Below the pieces are notes generated by a model. The model was not told the origin of the DNA and ran no database searches. It was given only the letters and a program-made list of their open reading frames with translations. A stretch of 64,000 nt of DNA from Epiperipatus broadwayi. Lineage: Eukaryota > Onychophora > Udeonychophora > Euonychophora > Peripatidae. Of this stretch, positions 11,680 to 24,799 are shown in pieces (position 1 is the first letter of the stretch; the number at the start of each line of letters is the position of its first letter). The position numbers and the translations under genes were made by a program. The stretch spans positions 62,001 to 126,000 of the forward strand of contig JAQFVV010007221.1 in the NCBI GenBank assembly GCA_028023455.1, in the 5' to 3' direction.

Positions 11680-13095
11680 CTATATGTCTCCAATTTCAGC
11701 TCTTCAACTGAATAAGTTGTATGGGCCCTAAACTAAAATCAATTATTCCATATATTAGTAGGCCTACCAATTTAGTATAACCAAAGGTTTAAATAAACAA
11801 GTCATATATCACAAGACTTATATAGCTTACATTACCAATATGTAATAAATACAGAGTGAGCTATGGCTCTCTTCAATGAGGAGATCCTAACTCAAACCAA
11901 AATATCTCAAATTTTCAAACATCTTTACGTCTTTCAAATTCAGCTCTTCAACTGAAGAAGTTGTATGGGCCCTGAACTAAAGTCAGTTACTCCATATATT
12001 AATAAGCATAGCATTTTAATATAGTCAAAGCCTTAATAGACAATTTATAATATATCTCATGGCCTATATAGTTTGCATTATTAATATGTAATAAATAAAA
12101 AGCATACTAATTGCTCTAAAAAAGCTTATTATTTAAAAATTTTTATTTTATGATAAATACTACAGAAGACAGCATTTGGAAACTTTATCTAGGACTGTCC
12201 CCATTTCCAGATAAGTTTCTAGCTATGGCTCTCTTCAGTGAGGAGATTTGACATTAGATTCAGAATACTAACTCAAGCCAAGCATTTATCTAATCCTTAA
12301 CTATTAAAAAAGATCTGAAAATTTCAGATATCTATATGTCTTCAAACTTAACTGTTCAACTGAAGAAGTTATATAGGCCTGAACTAAAGCCAGTTACTCC
12401 ATATATTAAAAGGAATAGCAATTTAATATAGCCCTTATAATCATATAAATGACTGAAAATTTCAGATCTTCTTAATAGTTAAGTATTAGATAAATGCTTG
12501 GCTTGAGGTAGTATTCTGAATCTAATGTCCTATTTCCTTACTGAAAAGAGCTGTAACTCAAAACTGGTCCTGGGAATGGGGATAATACTAGATAATGAAT
12601 TGAAATGCTTCCTCCTGTGGGATTTATCATGTATAATAAGCTTGTTTAGAACTGTTAGCATGCTCTTTATTTATTATATATTAATAGTACAAGCTATATA
12701 GTTCATGTGATATATAATTTGCTTTCATTAACATTATAATTTGATTAAGGCTTTGATTATATTAAATTACTATACCTACTATTATATGGAGTAACTGACT
12801 TTAGATTAAGTATATATACCTTCTTCAGTTGAAGAGTTGAATTTGAAGACATTTAGATCTCTGAAAATTTCGGATCTTTTTCTTAATAGTTAAGTATTAA
12901 AGAAATGCTTAGCTTGAGTTAAGTATTCTGAATCTAATTGGCAAACTCCTTACTGAATAGAGAGCTTTAGCATGAAAATGGTCTGGGGATGGCAATAATA
13001 CTAGAAACAGATTTCAAATGTATTCTCATATGGCATTTATCATAAAAATAATTTTTGTTTAGAGCTATTAGCATGCTTTTTATTTATTATATATT
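11680..13095. repeat. ~410 bp repeat array, direct then inverted units
   Basis: The block containing CTTCAACTGAAGAAGTT, GGCCCTGAACTAAA and ACTCCATATATTA appears in direct orientation near 11,707, 11,952 and 12,357. It appears in inverted orientation near 12,821, and the paired block with CTTGAG..AGTATTCTGAATCTAA near 12,500 and 12,913. Spacings of about 405 and 413 bp give the unit length; the first direct unit is shorter. Orientation flips near 12,450, so the whole array can fold into a large imperfect palindrome. No protein is encoded. Confidence 0.75.
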
Positions 13096-13139
13096 GGTAA
13101 TGCAATCTATATAGGTCATGTGATACATGACTTGTTTTA

Positions 13140-13183
<44 letters not shown>

Positions 13184-13216
13184 GTGCCTTATTTATTATA
13201 TATATATATATATAAG
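13140..13216. repeat. (TA)n microsatellites at duplication edge
   Basis: Two TA runs (about 13,141-13,178 and 13,197-13,214) separate the 410 bp array from the second copy of the dispersed duplication. Confidence 0.9.
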
Positions 13217-15053
<1,837 letters not shown>

Positions 15054-15082
15054 ATTACAAGCATAAAGCTAAACTAGTCAAT

Positions 15083-16867
15083 ATATAATTAAAATTACCC
15101 CAAAATCCAAAATTCAACTAGACCAGCATAAAAATAATATTAAAACACAACCAAAGGTTTCACTGCTACAATCAGATTTCTCAAGTGTAAAGAACTACAA
15201 AAACTATACAATATATATAACCATTACCCACAAATCCATTCACTTCCCATCTACCCTTAATATTAAAAGAACTCTTAAATAAGTTAATTGCTTCAGAATA
15301 ATAAATTTTCAATAATAAAGATTCTTTAATTCTTCTTTTGATTTCATTTCTCTCAAAGAAGACAACCTTAACTTCATTAAAATTAATAGTTTGGCCTGTA
15401 TCTTTTTCATGGACATACAAAGCAGAACTAAGATATCTATTTTTAACTCTACTTTTATGAACCTTTATCTTTTCATTTAAACTCAAACTACTCTGACCTA
15501 TGTATACCTTCTTACAAATAAACAAGGGATAAAATATACTACACCAGGAATAGTTTTTCTGTCAAAATTTTCTTTTATATTATTTAATAAATTATTCAAT
15601 GTAACACCCCTTTTCCAAGTAATTTTCTTATTTCCAAACAATTTACTAATTCTACATACAATTTTATAAGAAGAGAATTTAAATGGCAAAGAAATAAAAT
15701 CATATTTTTCCTTTATCCTTTATATACTTACAAATATTACTATTAAATAAAATACTTTTAAGAAATTTATCAGAGTAACCAACCCTTAGGTAATCTTTAT
15801 AAAATTGACATTTCTGAAACAAAACTACCCTACTAGAATTATTTAACTTTATTATTCCTATGACAATAATTCCTTAAAGCAGCTACTTTATGAGATACAG
15901 ATTGATAGCTATCAGGTTTAATTATAGATCTTAATTATCTACTTTTAACTAAATGACTGCATAGTAAACAATTAGTTTCTACATTTCTAATCACCAAAAG
16001 ATCTAAAAATTTTAACTTACCAAAATCTAACCCCTCTCCTTCTAATACAAATTTTATAGAAGGATCAAAACAATTAAACTCATTTACAAATTCCTTCAAT
16101 TTATCATTCTCAACTACAAATAAACAATCATCAACATATCTGACAAATAACTTTACATATAAACAATTATTTTTAATAATAATTTCCTCTTCCATATAAT
16201 TAATAAAAACTGAACATACCAAAGGAGAAATAATATAACCTATTATCCATCCTTCCTTAATCTTATAAAAATTACATTTTCAAGTAAAATACATAGAATC
16301 TTCCAATAACAAAAGCAAATCTTTAATTACCTTAATTTTATTTTTTGATAAAGAACTTTTCTTAATCAAAACAGACATAAGAACATCAATACTGCTTAAC
16401 CTATTAACAGACTGATACATATTTTCAATATCTAAACTTCCAAATACCCAAATACTTTCTATTTTAAAATTATTAATCTTATCAAAAGCCTCAAAAGAAG
16501 AAGAAACTGTGTAATGACCAAAATCAACAAATCGTTTTAAAAAAATTATTCAAGAATCTAGAAATACCCTCTACAACACTACCTGTAAAATCAAAAATAA
16601 ATCTTAAAGGAAAACCATCTTTATGAGTTTTAATATTCACAAACATCTTAGCTCATATGAAATCATTTGGATAGCATTTTAAATAATCTACTCTATTAAA
16701 AATTTTTAAATTAACCATTTTCTTCATAATATCTATAAATTTTCTTTTAATCAAATTACCTGGATCTTTATCTAAAAACATATATTTACCAACCTTTGGT
16801 TGTGTTTTAATATTATTTTTATGCTGGTCTAGTTGAATTTTGGTTTTGGGGTAATTTTAATTATATA
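15083..16867 (-). mobile_element. Penelope-like element with inverted terminal copies
   Basis: The ends 15,083-15,159 and 16,791-16,867 are about 77 bp inverted repeats, nearly identical by eye (AATTAAAATTACCCCAAAA at the outside, AACCAAAGGTT inside). (TA)n lies outside both ends: a 100 bp tract on the left, a short one on the right. The sequence between reads on the minus strand as a Penelope reverse transcriptase followed by a GIY-YIG endonuclease. Penelope-like elements are known to carry terminal direct or inverted pseudo-LTR copies, so the structure fits. At about 1.8 kb it is short for the family: the amino-terminal part of the RT is missing. On the minus strand at 15,175-15,157 a CTGAT...GAAAC arrangement recalls the hammerhead-ribozyme core known in these elements, but it is degenerate. 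Confidence 0.85.
15181..16700 (-). pseudogene. Penelope RT/GIY-YIG polyprotein, broken
   Basis: Minus-strand order: a fingers segment with IKTHKDGFPLRFIFDFTGSV (about 16,640-16,570); the IISPLVCSVFINYMEEE region; the catalytic palm motif FVRYVDDCLF with its Asp pair intact (about 16,150); a thumb segment GLDFGKLKFLDLLVIRN; then GVVYFIPC and KKVYIGQSSLSLNEKIKVHKS, the GIY-YIG nuclease core (about 15,560-15,450). The parts lie in at least three frames: stops occur after the thumb and a shift splits the GIY and YIG halves near 15,510. The protein would be a template-primed reverse transcriptase plus nicking endonuclease, acting in the nucleus. This copy cannot make it. Confidence 0.85.
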
Positions 16868-17100
16868 TATATAAGAATATACGAGTGGATATATGTATGT
16901 AATGATTTCTAAAAACTCAAACCGGTAACCTATTCAAAACTTTGTAAACATTAATTAACGGCGGCGAGTTATTTTATTCCATTGTATGAAACATTATTTA
17001 ATTTCATAATAATTTGGAAATTTCAATATTTTTATTTGAACTATATTTAAAACTGCATAATGAAGAATAAAACATTTTACGCTATTTAAAAGTACAAGTA
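16868..17100. other. Spacer between Penelope element and RTE remnant
   Basis: AT-rich; no feature seen. Confidence 0.5.
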
Positions 17101-17104
17101 TATC

Positions 17105-18330
17105 ATTTTCAACCATAATCGACCTATTGCAGGAAAAATATATACAACTTAAATCCAATTTCACCAGTCATTAGCCTTTCTGATGCACATCATGCCAACA
17201 TAGTTCCTTATTTCAATAAATCATCTCCATGTATTCTCTTAATAATTATTTGTTACAATATCTAGTGTTCAAGTTTATATCTTTTACTATCCATCTATAA
17301 CCTCTTTTTTAACAATATGGAGAAGCCCCCTCCATTTATTCTGTTAATTGTGTACTTACTTTTTCTCTCAAACAAATATTTCATTTTTGACCTCTTACAT
17401 CTCCCCATATGTCATTGAACATTTATAGTTTTGTTTCTCTTTTAAATGTTCAAGTCTCAGATTCGTAAATAAGAATTGTTAAAACACATCACTGAAAAAT
17501 CTTGATTTTCTAACATATAAGTATATTTTCTTTTTATATAAAAATATTTCAATTAAAAAACACCCCATCCATATTTGATTCTATAATTAATTTTATCTAT
17601 TATGTTTCCATCCTACTATGATCTGATTAAGGTATTTGTAGCTATCGTCTCATTCATGATTTTCAAACTTTATTTTTTTCTATGAAAGTCCATTGAAATT
17701 TAGTTTATTTTTTTAATATTTATCTATGACCCTAATTTCTTAATTTCTTGTGATAATTCAAGCAAAATTTTTTTGAAGCTCTGAAGTAATGTTTGCAAAA
17801 CAGTACAACATCTGCAAAATTTAGATAAATTAATAAATGTTTATTTATTTTTATTTCTTATTCTTCAGATTTTAATCGATAAAATAATTCTTGTAAAACT
17901 CAGATAAAAGACTTTTGGGATATGAAACCACCTATGCAGACCATTATGATAAATGTTCTTCAGACAATGATAATATTCGGGATCTATATCTTAATAATAC
18001 ACATTTTTAATTATTGTAAAAATGTATAGAATGAAATGCGTTTTGATAATCTACAGTCCAAGCAACAATAACAATTCATGCCTTCTTCCAATACATGAAT
18101 GCGATCTCTTTATATAAAACCAGTTTTAAATCAAACTTATTTTTTTGGTTGATTTAAGTCCATTGCTCATTTGAGACGAGTTGTAATTATCTTGGCAAAT
18201 GTTTCAACTGATAAAGACTGATATATATCTAATATTTTTTGTACGTTTCCCAATCAACTAATACATCTCTGTCGTGTAATTAGTATATTGATACAATTTA
18301 AATCCTTGTTCTACTTTTTTTAAGATATCA
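17105..18330 (-). mobile_element. Heavily decayed RTE-type LINE RT region
   Basis: At the plus-strand low end, TTTTCAACCATAATCGACC and CTATTGCAGGA match in layout the RTE 3' end at 3095-3130. On the minus strand, RT blocks can be read between stops: AKIITTRLK and AMDLNQPK (about 18,215-18,140), which correspond to the KIITNRL..LDFNQP block of RTE reverse transcriptases; then IVIVAWTVDYQNAFHSI (about 18,080-18,030), the palm A block (normally VDYEKAFDSI), in which the second Asp is replaced by His. No frame stays open for long, so this is an old copy. A remnant may continue up to about 18.7 kb. Confidence 0.6.
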
Positions 18331-18699
18331 TGAGTAATATTATTATTTCTTAGAGCTGTTTATTATTCCAAAGATTTGATTGCATGTCTCATCTTTTTAT
18401 TTAAAATGTTTGACAATTTAGAATATATGGAAATTTAGTGATATTTGTATTCTTATTCTTCAATAATATGTAATCCTCGTGAGCCTGCCTTCATACATTT
18501 CATGATGGTGTTCTCTTTTTTAGTAATAATTCTACCTTTTTTTTTTTTATTGCCGAAATGACTTTTCTTCCAATACCAAGATGTTTTACATTTTTGAAAC
18601 TTTTATTGTATCCTTTTTTTTTTATATAAATTTTATTACTAAATCTAAGTTATATCTTTTTGTATCATATAAAATCTTTGTAGTGCTATTTTGTAGAAT

Positions 18700-20990
18700 T
18701 TCAGATATTCAACTTATTTTAATAGATCATTTTTAAATATTTTCATATTCGCCATACTTCATATATTACATTATATCAGTTGATAATTTACTACTGAATT
18801 ACTGCATTTCTACACCAGTTATCTTTATTGTTATTCTACTTAAAAAATCAGTTATTCGTATTATTGATGTCAGTTAAATGTAACTCTCTTCAAAATCTAT
18901 CAGTATTTTAAAGCAATTGACAAGTTCTAATATAAATATGTAGAAATTGCTATTACTGTAAGCAATATCAGTTGGTAATAATATCATTTGTAAATATTTT
19001 GTATCTCTAGTTTTGCATTAACAGTGAATATTACATTTCAATAATTGATGCAGTCTTCTTAAAAGTGTTGAATTTATTTAAAAAATATGATCTAGAAGTA
19101 TATATATTTTGTTAATCAAATATAATCCAATTTCGCTATACTATACCATATTTCAAATCCATTTCACTTTAGCGTTTTTATTCAAATACATAGTTTTTAT
19201 TTTACTGCAATGTGACCTTTCTCATTTTTAATACCATATACAAATTTATTCCTGATACGTATATTTTTTTGTCATTTTCAATTATAGATCTCTATGACAA
19301 TTCCAAAATGTTATTTGATCTGATCAAATATATTTCGTGCATTCATGTAAAAATCTACTTTTTTTATCACAATAAAAACTTGTTGGAAAATAAACCTGAA
19401 TCATATCCCTTTGTATCTTTCACTAATTTTAATAGCTGTCCATTAATCTCCACAACATTGTTCTAATTTTTATTTATAATTAATCGCATAAGCTTGAGCT
19501 TCAAATATTTATAGCTTTGTAGTAAAGTAAATGACTGTCTTTGAAATCAATTTTCATTTCATCTTTTATTCTAACTTCACAAATTACAATAGTTTTCAAT
19601 TCATATTATATAATTATTTTTCTAATTTATACAATCTCCTTGACATTTGAAAATGATTTTCAATTGTAAGTCATCAAATTGCTCCCAAGGTCTGCAATCA
19701 GATGATTCTTAGTAATGACTGACAATTTTACGATTTCTGTGAATTAGGGTAATAATTTCGTTTCGTCTAATACGATTGTAAACCTTTATAAAAAAAAAAA
19801 CCTTGATACACACAGATTTTACTATCAAGGAAAACATAACTAATATTTCAGTTACAAAGTTATTAGACTATTGAAAATAAGTAAGAACGTTTTTATCTTG
19901 AACTCAGAAAGAAAAACTAATAAACTAGCCAATCTTTATTGTCATATTGATATAAATGTATCCATATTCGTTTTCTAAACAAATTATTACAGAGTGATAA
20001 CAATACGTGTAAAGATAAAAAATGACATTTAACCTGGTTTCCTCTAAAACCTCAGCGAAAACTAAAAGACCTTTTCATATGTATACTTATATGTATATAG
20101 AAGTTAAAAGTAAACTTTTATTATTGTTAAAGTATATTTAAATATAAATTGATTATCAGGCTAGTGTATTCCATATAGTTCAAAAATTTGTAAATATGTT
20201 CATTATTGCAGTCGTATTTAGTCAAGCATCCATTTATATCCCGTATATAGGTTATATATTTTTCATCTGCAATTGGATTTTTGTTGTCTAATGATAAAAT
20301 ATTCTCAATAATAGAATAACTTTTAATAAAAATTGTAAATAAATTATGTAAATGTTATCATTCATAAAAATCCATCTATATTTTTTTTAAAAAAAGAATG
20401 TTAGCATTCAATCTTTTTAAATGTGTTTAACCTTTTGCTCTATTGCTTTCAATATTGTTATGTTTTTTCCTCCTAGTTTTAGGATTAATTTTTGTATCTA
20501 TAATAATACCTAGGCCATTTTCTGTCTTCTTTGACTAGTTTTCAGTCATAGGAACGTGTTTCGCATTTCTAATATCTGATGCAATGATGAAATTCTTAAA
20601 ACCGTCTTTGTTAATTTTTTATTTGTTACATTTTCTATGAGCTTTGATGTCTAAATGATTTCTCTGTTTATTCTAACAAAAAAAAATTGAATTCTAGTGT
20701 CTCTATTCTTTTTAGAATTATTTGGTTTTATTTAAAATTATTTTCCAAGATTTTATGTTGTTCTAATGATTCCTAGAATTATTTAACCTAGCTTTTCCCT
20801 ATTTCTAATGGCAACCGTTTGCACAACTGGACCGATAGATACTCTAATTTATTCCTGAATGAAAACTGTTCCAAAATTTCTTATAAAGATGAATAAACCA
20901 TAAAACCGGTATTCACTAACATCTTGGTAAACTTTTCTTCTATGAATACAAAATTGGACTATGACTTTGGTGAATAAAATAGGGAGCCTA
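18700..20990. other. AT-rich intergenic DNA, nothing recognised
   Basis: No coding family could be read on either strand. A small perfect hairpin (CCTTGATA...TATCAAGG, 19,801-19,828) is the only local structure noted. The upper part could hold unrecognisable LINE endonuclease sequence. Confidence 0.5.
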
Positions 20991-21102
20991 TAATAGTGAT
21001 GTGATGTGATTTATTTGGCTTCTCCATAAACGAAGTCAAGAATATCTCAGCAATTATGCCTAGATAAACTTGTTAGCCATTTTATTCTTCATTTTTCCAC
21101 TC

Positions 21103-24100
21103 TTAAGTCTTCCCATATTCTACACCATCCCATTTCCACAACATAATCTTTGTCAACTCTATGGCCTTTATATCTAAATCCCCCTTATCTCTTCGCAAAT
21201 CCAACATAAAAACTAATAACTCACTTTCTGTATAGTCACTTTGTTCATGTCTATTCTCCCATAACTTCATTATCTGTACTCTTTCTGCTTTCAAGTATTT
21301 ACATTCAATCAACAGATGCCTAATATTTTTTATACCTTCATTACACAATTTGCACACTAAATTATCCATAGTTTTCCATTTACATGTATATTCTCTTGTG
21401 GCTAAAGATCCTGTTGGAGCCTTAAATAATAAACTACTTTCCTTACTATTATCATAAATGAACTTGCATCCAATATTCCGTTTACTTCTATATATATTTA
21501 AACTCTTCATACCCTCCATACTAGTTCTACATCTCTCCAACTCCCTATTTTTTATTAATGCTTCTATTCTTTTATCCCATTCCTTACCACTATAACACTC
21601 AACAATACTCCTAAATCATCCCACCTTTTATATAACTATACTGATATAAATTCTTTATCCAAATCATTCGCATACCGCATTACCTTTCTGACCCATCTTG
21701 TTACCTGTCCTTTACTCATAAACCCAATTGAACACTATTTTTGCTATTCTTTTACTATCCATAAACTGCAACCTACCAAACATTTTTATTTTACTTTTTG
21801 CATCTCACATATAAAAACTTGACCATCCCATTTCTCCTTGAATTGCCTCCTTTGCTGTCCACATCTCTGCATCTAATGCATGTATTCCTAATTCCCTTTG
21901 TACTTTCTCTAAATAATCTAAAACCTTTTTACTAACACATAATGCATCATTACCATATGTTAACCCTGCTACTGCAACTCCCTTCCATACTATTCTAGCT
22001 ACATCATATTTATTACATGAAAATACTGTTAGTTTCTTTACCAAACTCTTTCTTTTCTTTGCTTCATTTACCAATTTTTTCTCCCATTCATCCAAGAAAT
22101 TTTCCTGATTACATAAGATGATTCCCAAATATCTATATCTATCCACCACACTTAACTTTATACCCCCCAATAAAAATTCTACATCTTCTCTTTTCCCAGT
22201 ATTAACCATCATTATATTTGATTTTTCTTCACTAAATTTAATTCTCATCTCTTTACCCACCCTTGCACATGTCCTCAACATAATTTCCATATCTTCTCTT
22301 CTTTCTGCACACAAAAAGATATCATCTGCAAAAAAGACCCCACAAAATATATACTCCCTTGCCACCTATTAGTGGTATCTCCACCCCTCTTCCTAGTCTT
22401 TCTATTGCTTTCTCCATTTCACTCAAAAACAACAAAAACAAAATAGGTGACATAGGGCATCCTTGCCTTAATCCCACCCCATTTTTAACTTTAACTGATT
22501 CTATATTTCCTAACTGGTAAGTATAATAATTATTTTCATATAATTTTTTAATAATATTTACTAAAGCTTCATCCATTCCCAAATTGGCTAACCTTAACAA
22601 TAATCTATTTCTATTTACTCTATCATATGCTTTCTCTATATCTAGAAAACTCATATATAATGATCTACCCGAATTCCTACTCATCTCCATAGGTTGCGTA
22701 ACTACAAACATTTCCTATACGCCTATCTGACCTAAAACCTCCTTGCATTCCCCCCACTACATTATTCTCTTCCATCCATTTTACAACTCTTCCAGTTACC
22801 ATATATGAGAAAACTTTATATAAAACTGATGTTACTACTATCAGTCTATAGTTATTTAACTTTCTATGATCCTTACCCTTTCCTTTAAATAATAATATTA
22901 TTCTTGTATTACTCCAACTAACCGGGAAAACTGTCTTCTGTGCCATCTTATTAAAACATGATAATAACTTTGCTTTTGCTCTATGCCCTAAATTCATTAC
23001 CATCTCTGCTGCCCATCCATCTAAACCTCTCACCTTTCCACTTTTCAATCTCTTCCATGCCTCATTCAATTCATTTTTTGTGAACTTAATATTCCCATTA
23101 CTAACTGCTTTCATTTTTTTCTATTACTACTTCCTTCACATCTAACATCTTTTCTATATCCATTACATATCTATTTAAGATTCTCTCTACCTCTTCTCTA
23201 GAGCTACACTCTATTCCCTCATCATCTATTAATAATCTCTCTTTCCCCTACATTTCTCCTTTTAATGTATTTCCAAAATTTTTTACTCCCATCTCTTCCA
23301 CTTTTATTAATATCCTCCAACAATTTACTATTTAACTTCATCCTTTCTCTATAATTATCAATTTTATCCAACTTCTTCTTTTGTAAGTACTTTCCCCATT
23401 TAGCATTAATATCATTTTCACTTTCTTTGTTCTTAATAGCACACTTATATTCTCTGCATGCTTCTTTCCTCTCTTTTACACTTTTACTAACTGACATTTT
23501 TTTATTACTTTTATTCTTCTGCATATTCTCAACTAAAACCCTATTTGCCACTTTTTCTATTTCACCACACCAGTCCTTATACTCATCCCCATCCAACTGC
23601 TCCAAGGTTTCTTCAACGTTTACTTTATATTCTTCCAACTTATTCTTATCATTCACTCTCCAGCCACATCTTTCACTATTATTTCTACCTTTATTTCTAT
23701 CCTTCATCACATTACTAACCATTTCTATTATGATAAAATTATGATCACTATTACATACTCTCTCTTCATTATCAAATACCTTAATTTTCCATATTTTATT
23801 CATTCCCTCTTTTTCTACCAATACATAGTCTATTGTGTGAAATACATTATTCCTAGACCATGAGTATTGTCCCTCATACATATTTGATAAATTCCCAATG
23901 CTCAAATTTACTCTTTGACAAAATTCCTTCAAAAACTGACCATTCTTATTATTTACATCATCAATTTCTTCAATATGTCCATTCATATCCCCTATAACCA
24001 TTATTCTCTTCCCCTTTTCTTTAAAAAATTGTATTTCCTTAACTAGGCATTCATATATACTACAGTTCCACTTCATTACAGTTTGACTATCTCCAGTATC

Positions 24101-24539
24101 TATATACACTACAGCCACCATCCATTCTTGTCTACCCAAACTTATTTCAAACCACAAATGCTCTTGACATTTAACAATATTTAAATATTTCCTCGATATA
24201 ACACCTATACCACCCCTTTTTTTCTTTTTCTTTTCTGTTTACACCCTACCATACCACCTCTTCCAAAATAGGTTATTCTTCTCCTAGATGAGTTTCCACT
24301 ATTGCTAATACCTCCAGCTCTTCATTTTCAATTGCTTTATTTAATTCCAGCCAATTTTCTGGTCTCGTACCACCTTGCATATTCAAAAACCCAATTTTAG
24401 CAATTTTTTCTTTCCTAACTATTCTTTTATAAATTTTTTTGATTTTTTCTTCTCCATTACGTTTATAACAAACTTTCTTACCATTAATCTTACAAAACCA
24501 TTCCCTCTCCACATCTACACTTATATCTAAATCAACCAT
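21103..24539 (-). pseudogene. LINE ORF2: APE endonuclease, RT, C-terminal knuckle (frameshifted)
   Basis: Minus-strand order: endonuclease start IGFLNMQGG and ETHLGEE (about 24,400-24,275); VIGDMNGHIEEID, IDYVLVE and SDHNFIII (about 24,010-23,730), the usual catalytic blocks of an APE-type nuclease; a Lys-rich linker; RT block LFKGKGKDHRKLNNYR (about 22,890); QGGFRSDRRIGN; palm A FLDIEKAYDRVN; RQGCPMSPILF; palm C FFADD (DD codons at 22,321-22,326); and a tail knuckle CKLCNEGIKNIRHLLIEC near 21,350. Single-base shifts break it near 24,270, 23,220-23,110, 22,700 and 22,360, and stops occur before 21,540. The active-site residues survive although the frame does not. The protein nicks the target and copies element RNA at the nick. 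Confidence 0.87.
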
Positions 24540-24588
24540 CTTTTGCTTATTTCTTATATCCCCTCCATTCGTCTTGTTTTTGATAATA

Positions 24589-24780
24589 TTACAATTTAAA
24601 AGCCCACCCCCCTTTAAAAGTTTTCGAATTATATTCTTTAAATATCAAACTCCCTAAAACGTAACTTTCTTGTTTTCCTAAGTGCAATCCATCTTTACTA
24701 TATAACTCCCTCTTTTCAATAATCCAATCCCATACTTCCACAAACACAACATAGTGAAAAACTGGAGTATCAGGCTCTCT
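24589..24780 (-). pseudogene. LINE ORF1 C-terminus, SGNH-hydrolase-like
   Basis: The 63 codons read VEVWDWIIEKRELYSKDGLH, then LGKQESYVLGSLI and a Lys-rich end before a TAA. The DGLHL block fits the last conserved block of SGNH/GDSL esterases, where Asp and His complete the catalytic triad. It also has the usual following Gly and the LGSL helix. Esterase-type ORF1 proteins are known from CR1-, L2- and jockey-related LINEs. The Ser and Gly/Asn blocks are absent because the copy is truncated. The ORF2 start lies about 50 bp downstream on the same strand. The assignment rests on one block and on position. Confidence 0.55.
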
Positions 24781-24799
24781 CTAGTGGACTATTATTGTG

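Larger units (their letters stand above)
21000..24780 (-). mobile_element. Bicistronic APE-type LINE, 5'-truncated in ORF1
   Basis: On the minus strand this element runs from an ORF1 tail (24,780-24,589) through an ORF2 with endonuclease, reverse transcriptase and a carboxy-terminal Cys/His knuckle (24,539-21,103), then a short 3' UTR. It ends at about 21,000 in a (CATCA)n-like tail (plus strand GTGATGTGATGTGAT). The same 3' UTR and tail recur at 40,510-40,657 on the plus strand, which confirms the 3' boundary and shows a multi-copy family. Upstream the ORF1 frame meets a stop exactly where element-like sequence ends (24,781-24,783), so the 5' part is truncated. The clade is not certain. Confidence 0.88.

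Noticed and set aside
23427-23744. 105-codon plus-strand frame
   Set aside because: Antisense shadow of the LINE ORF2 linker.
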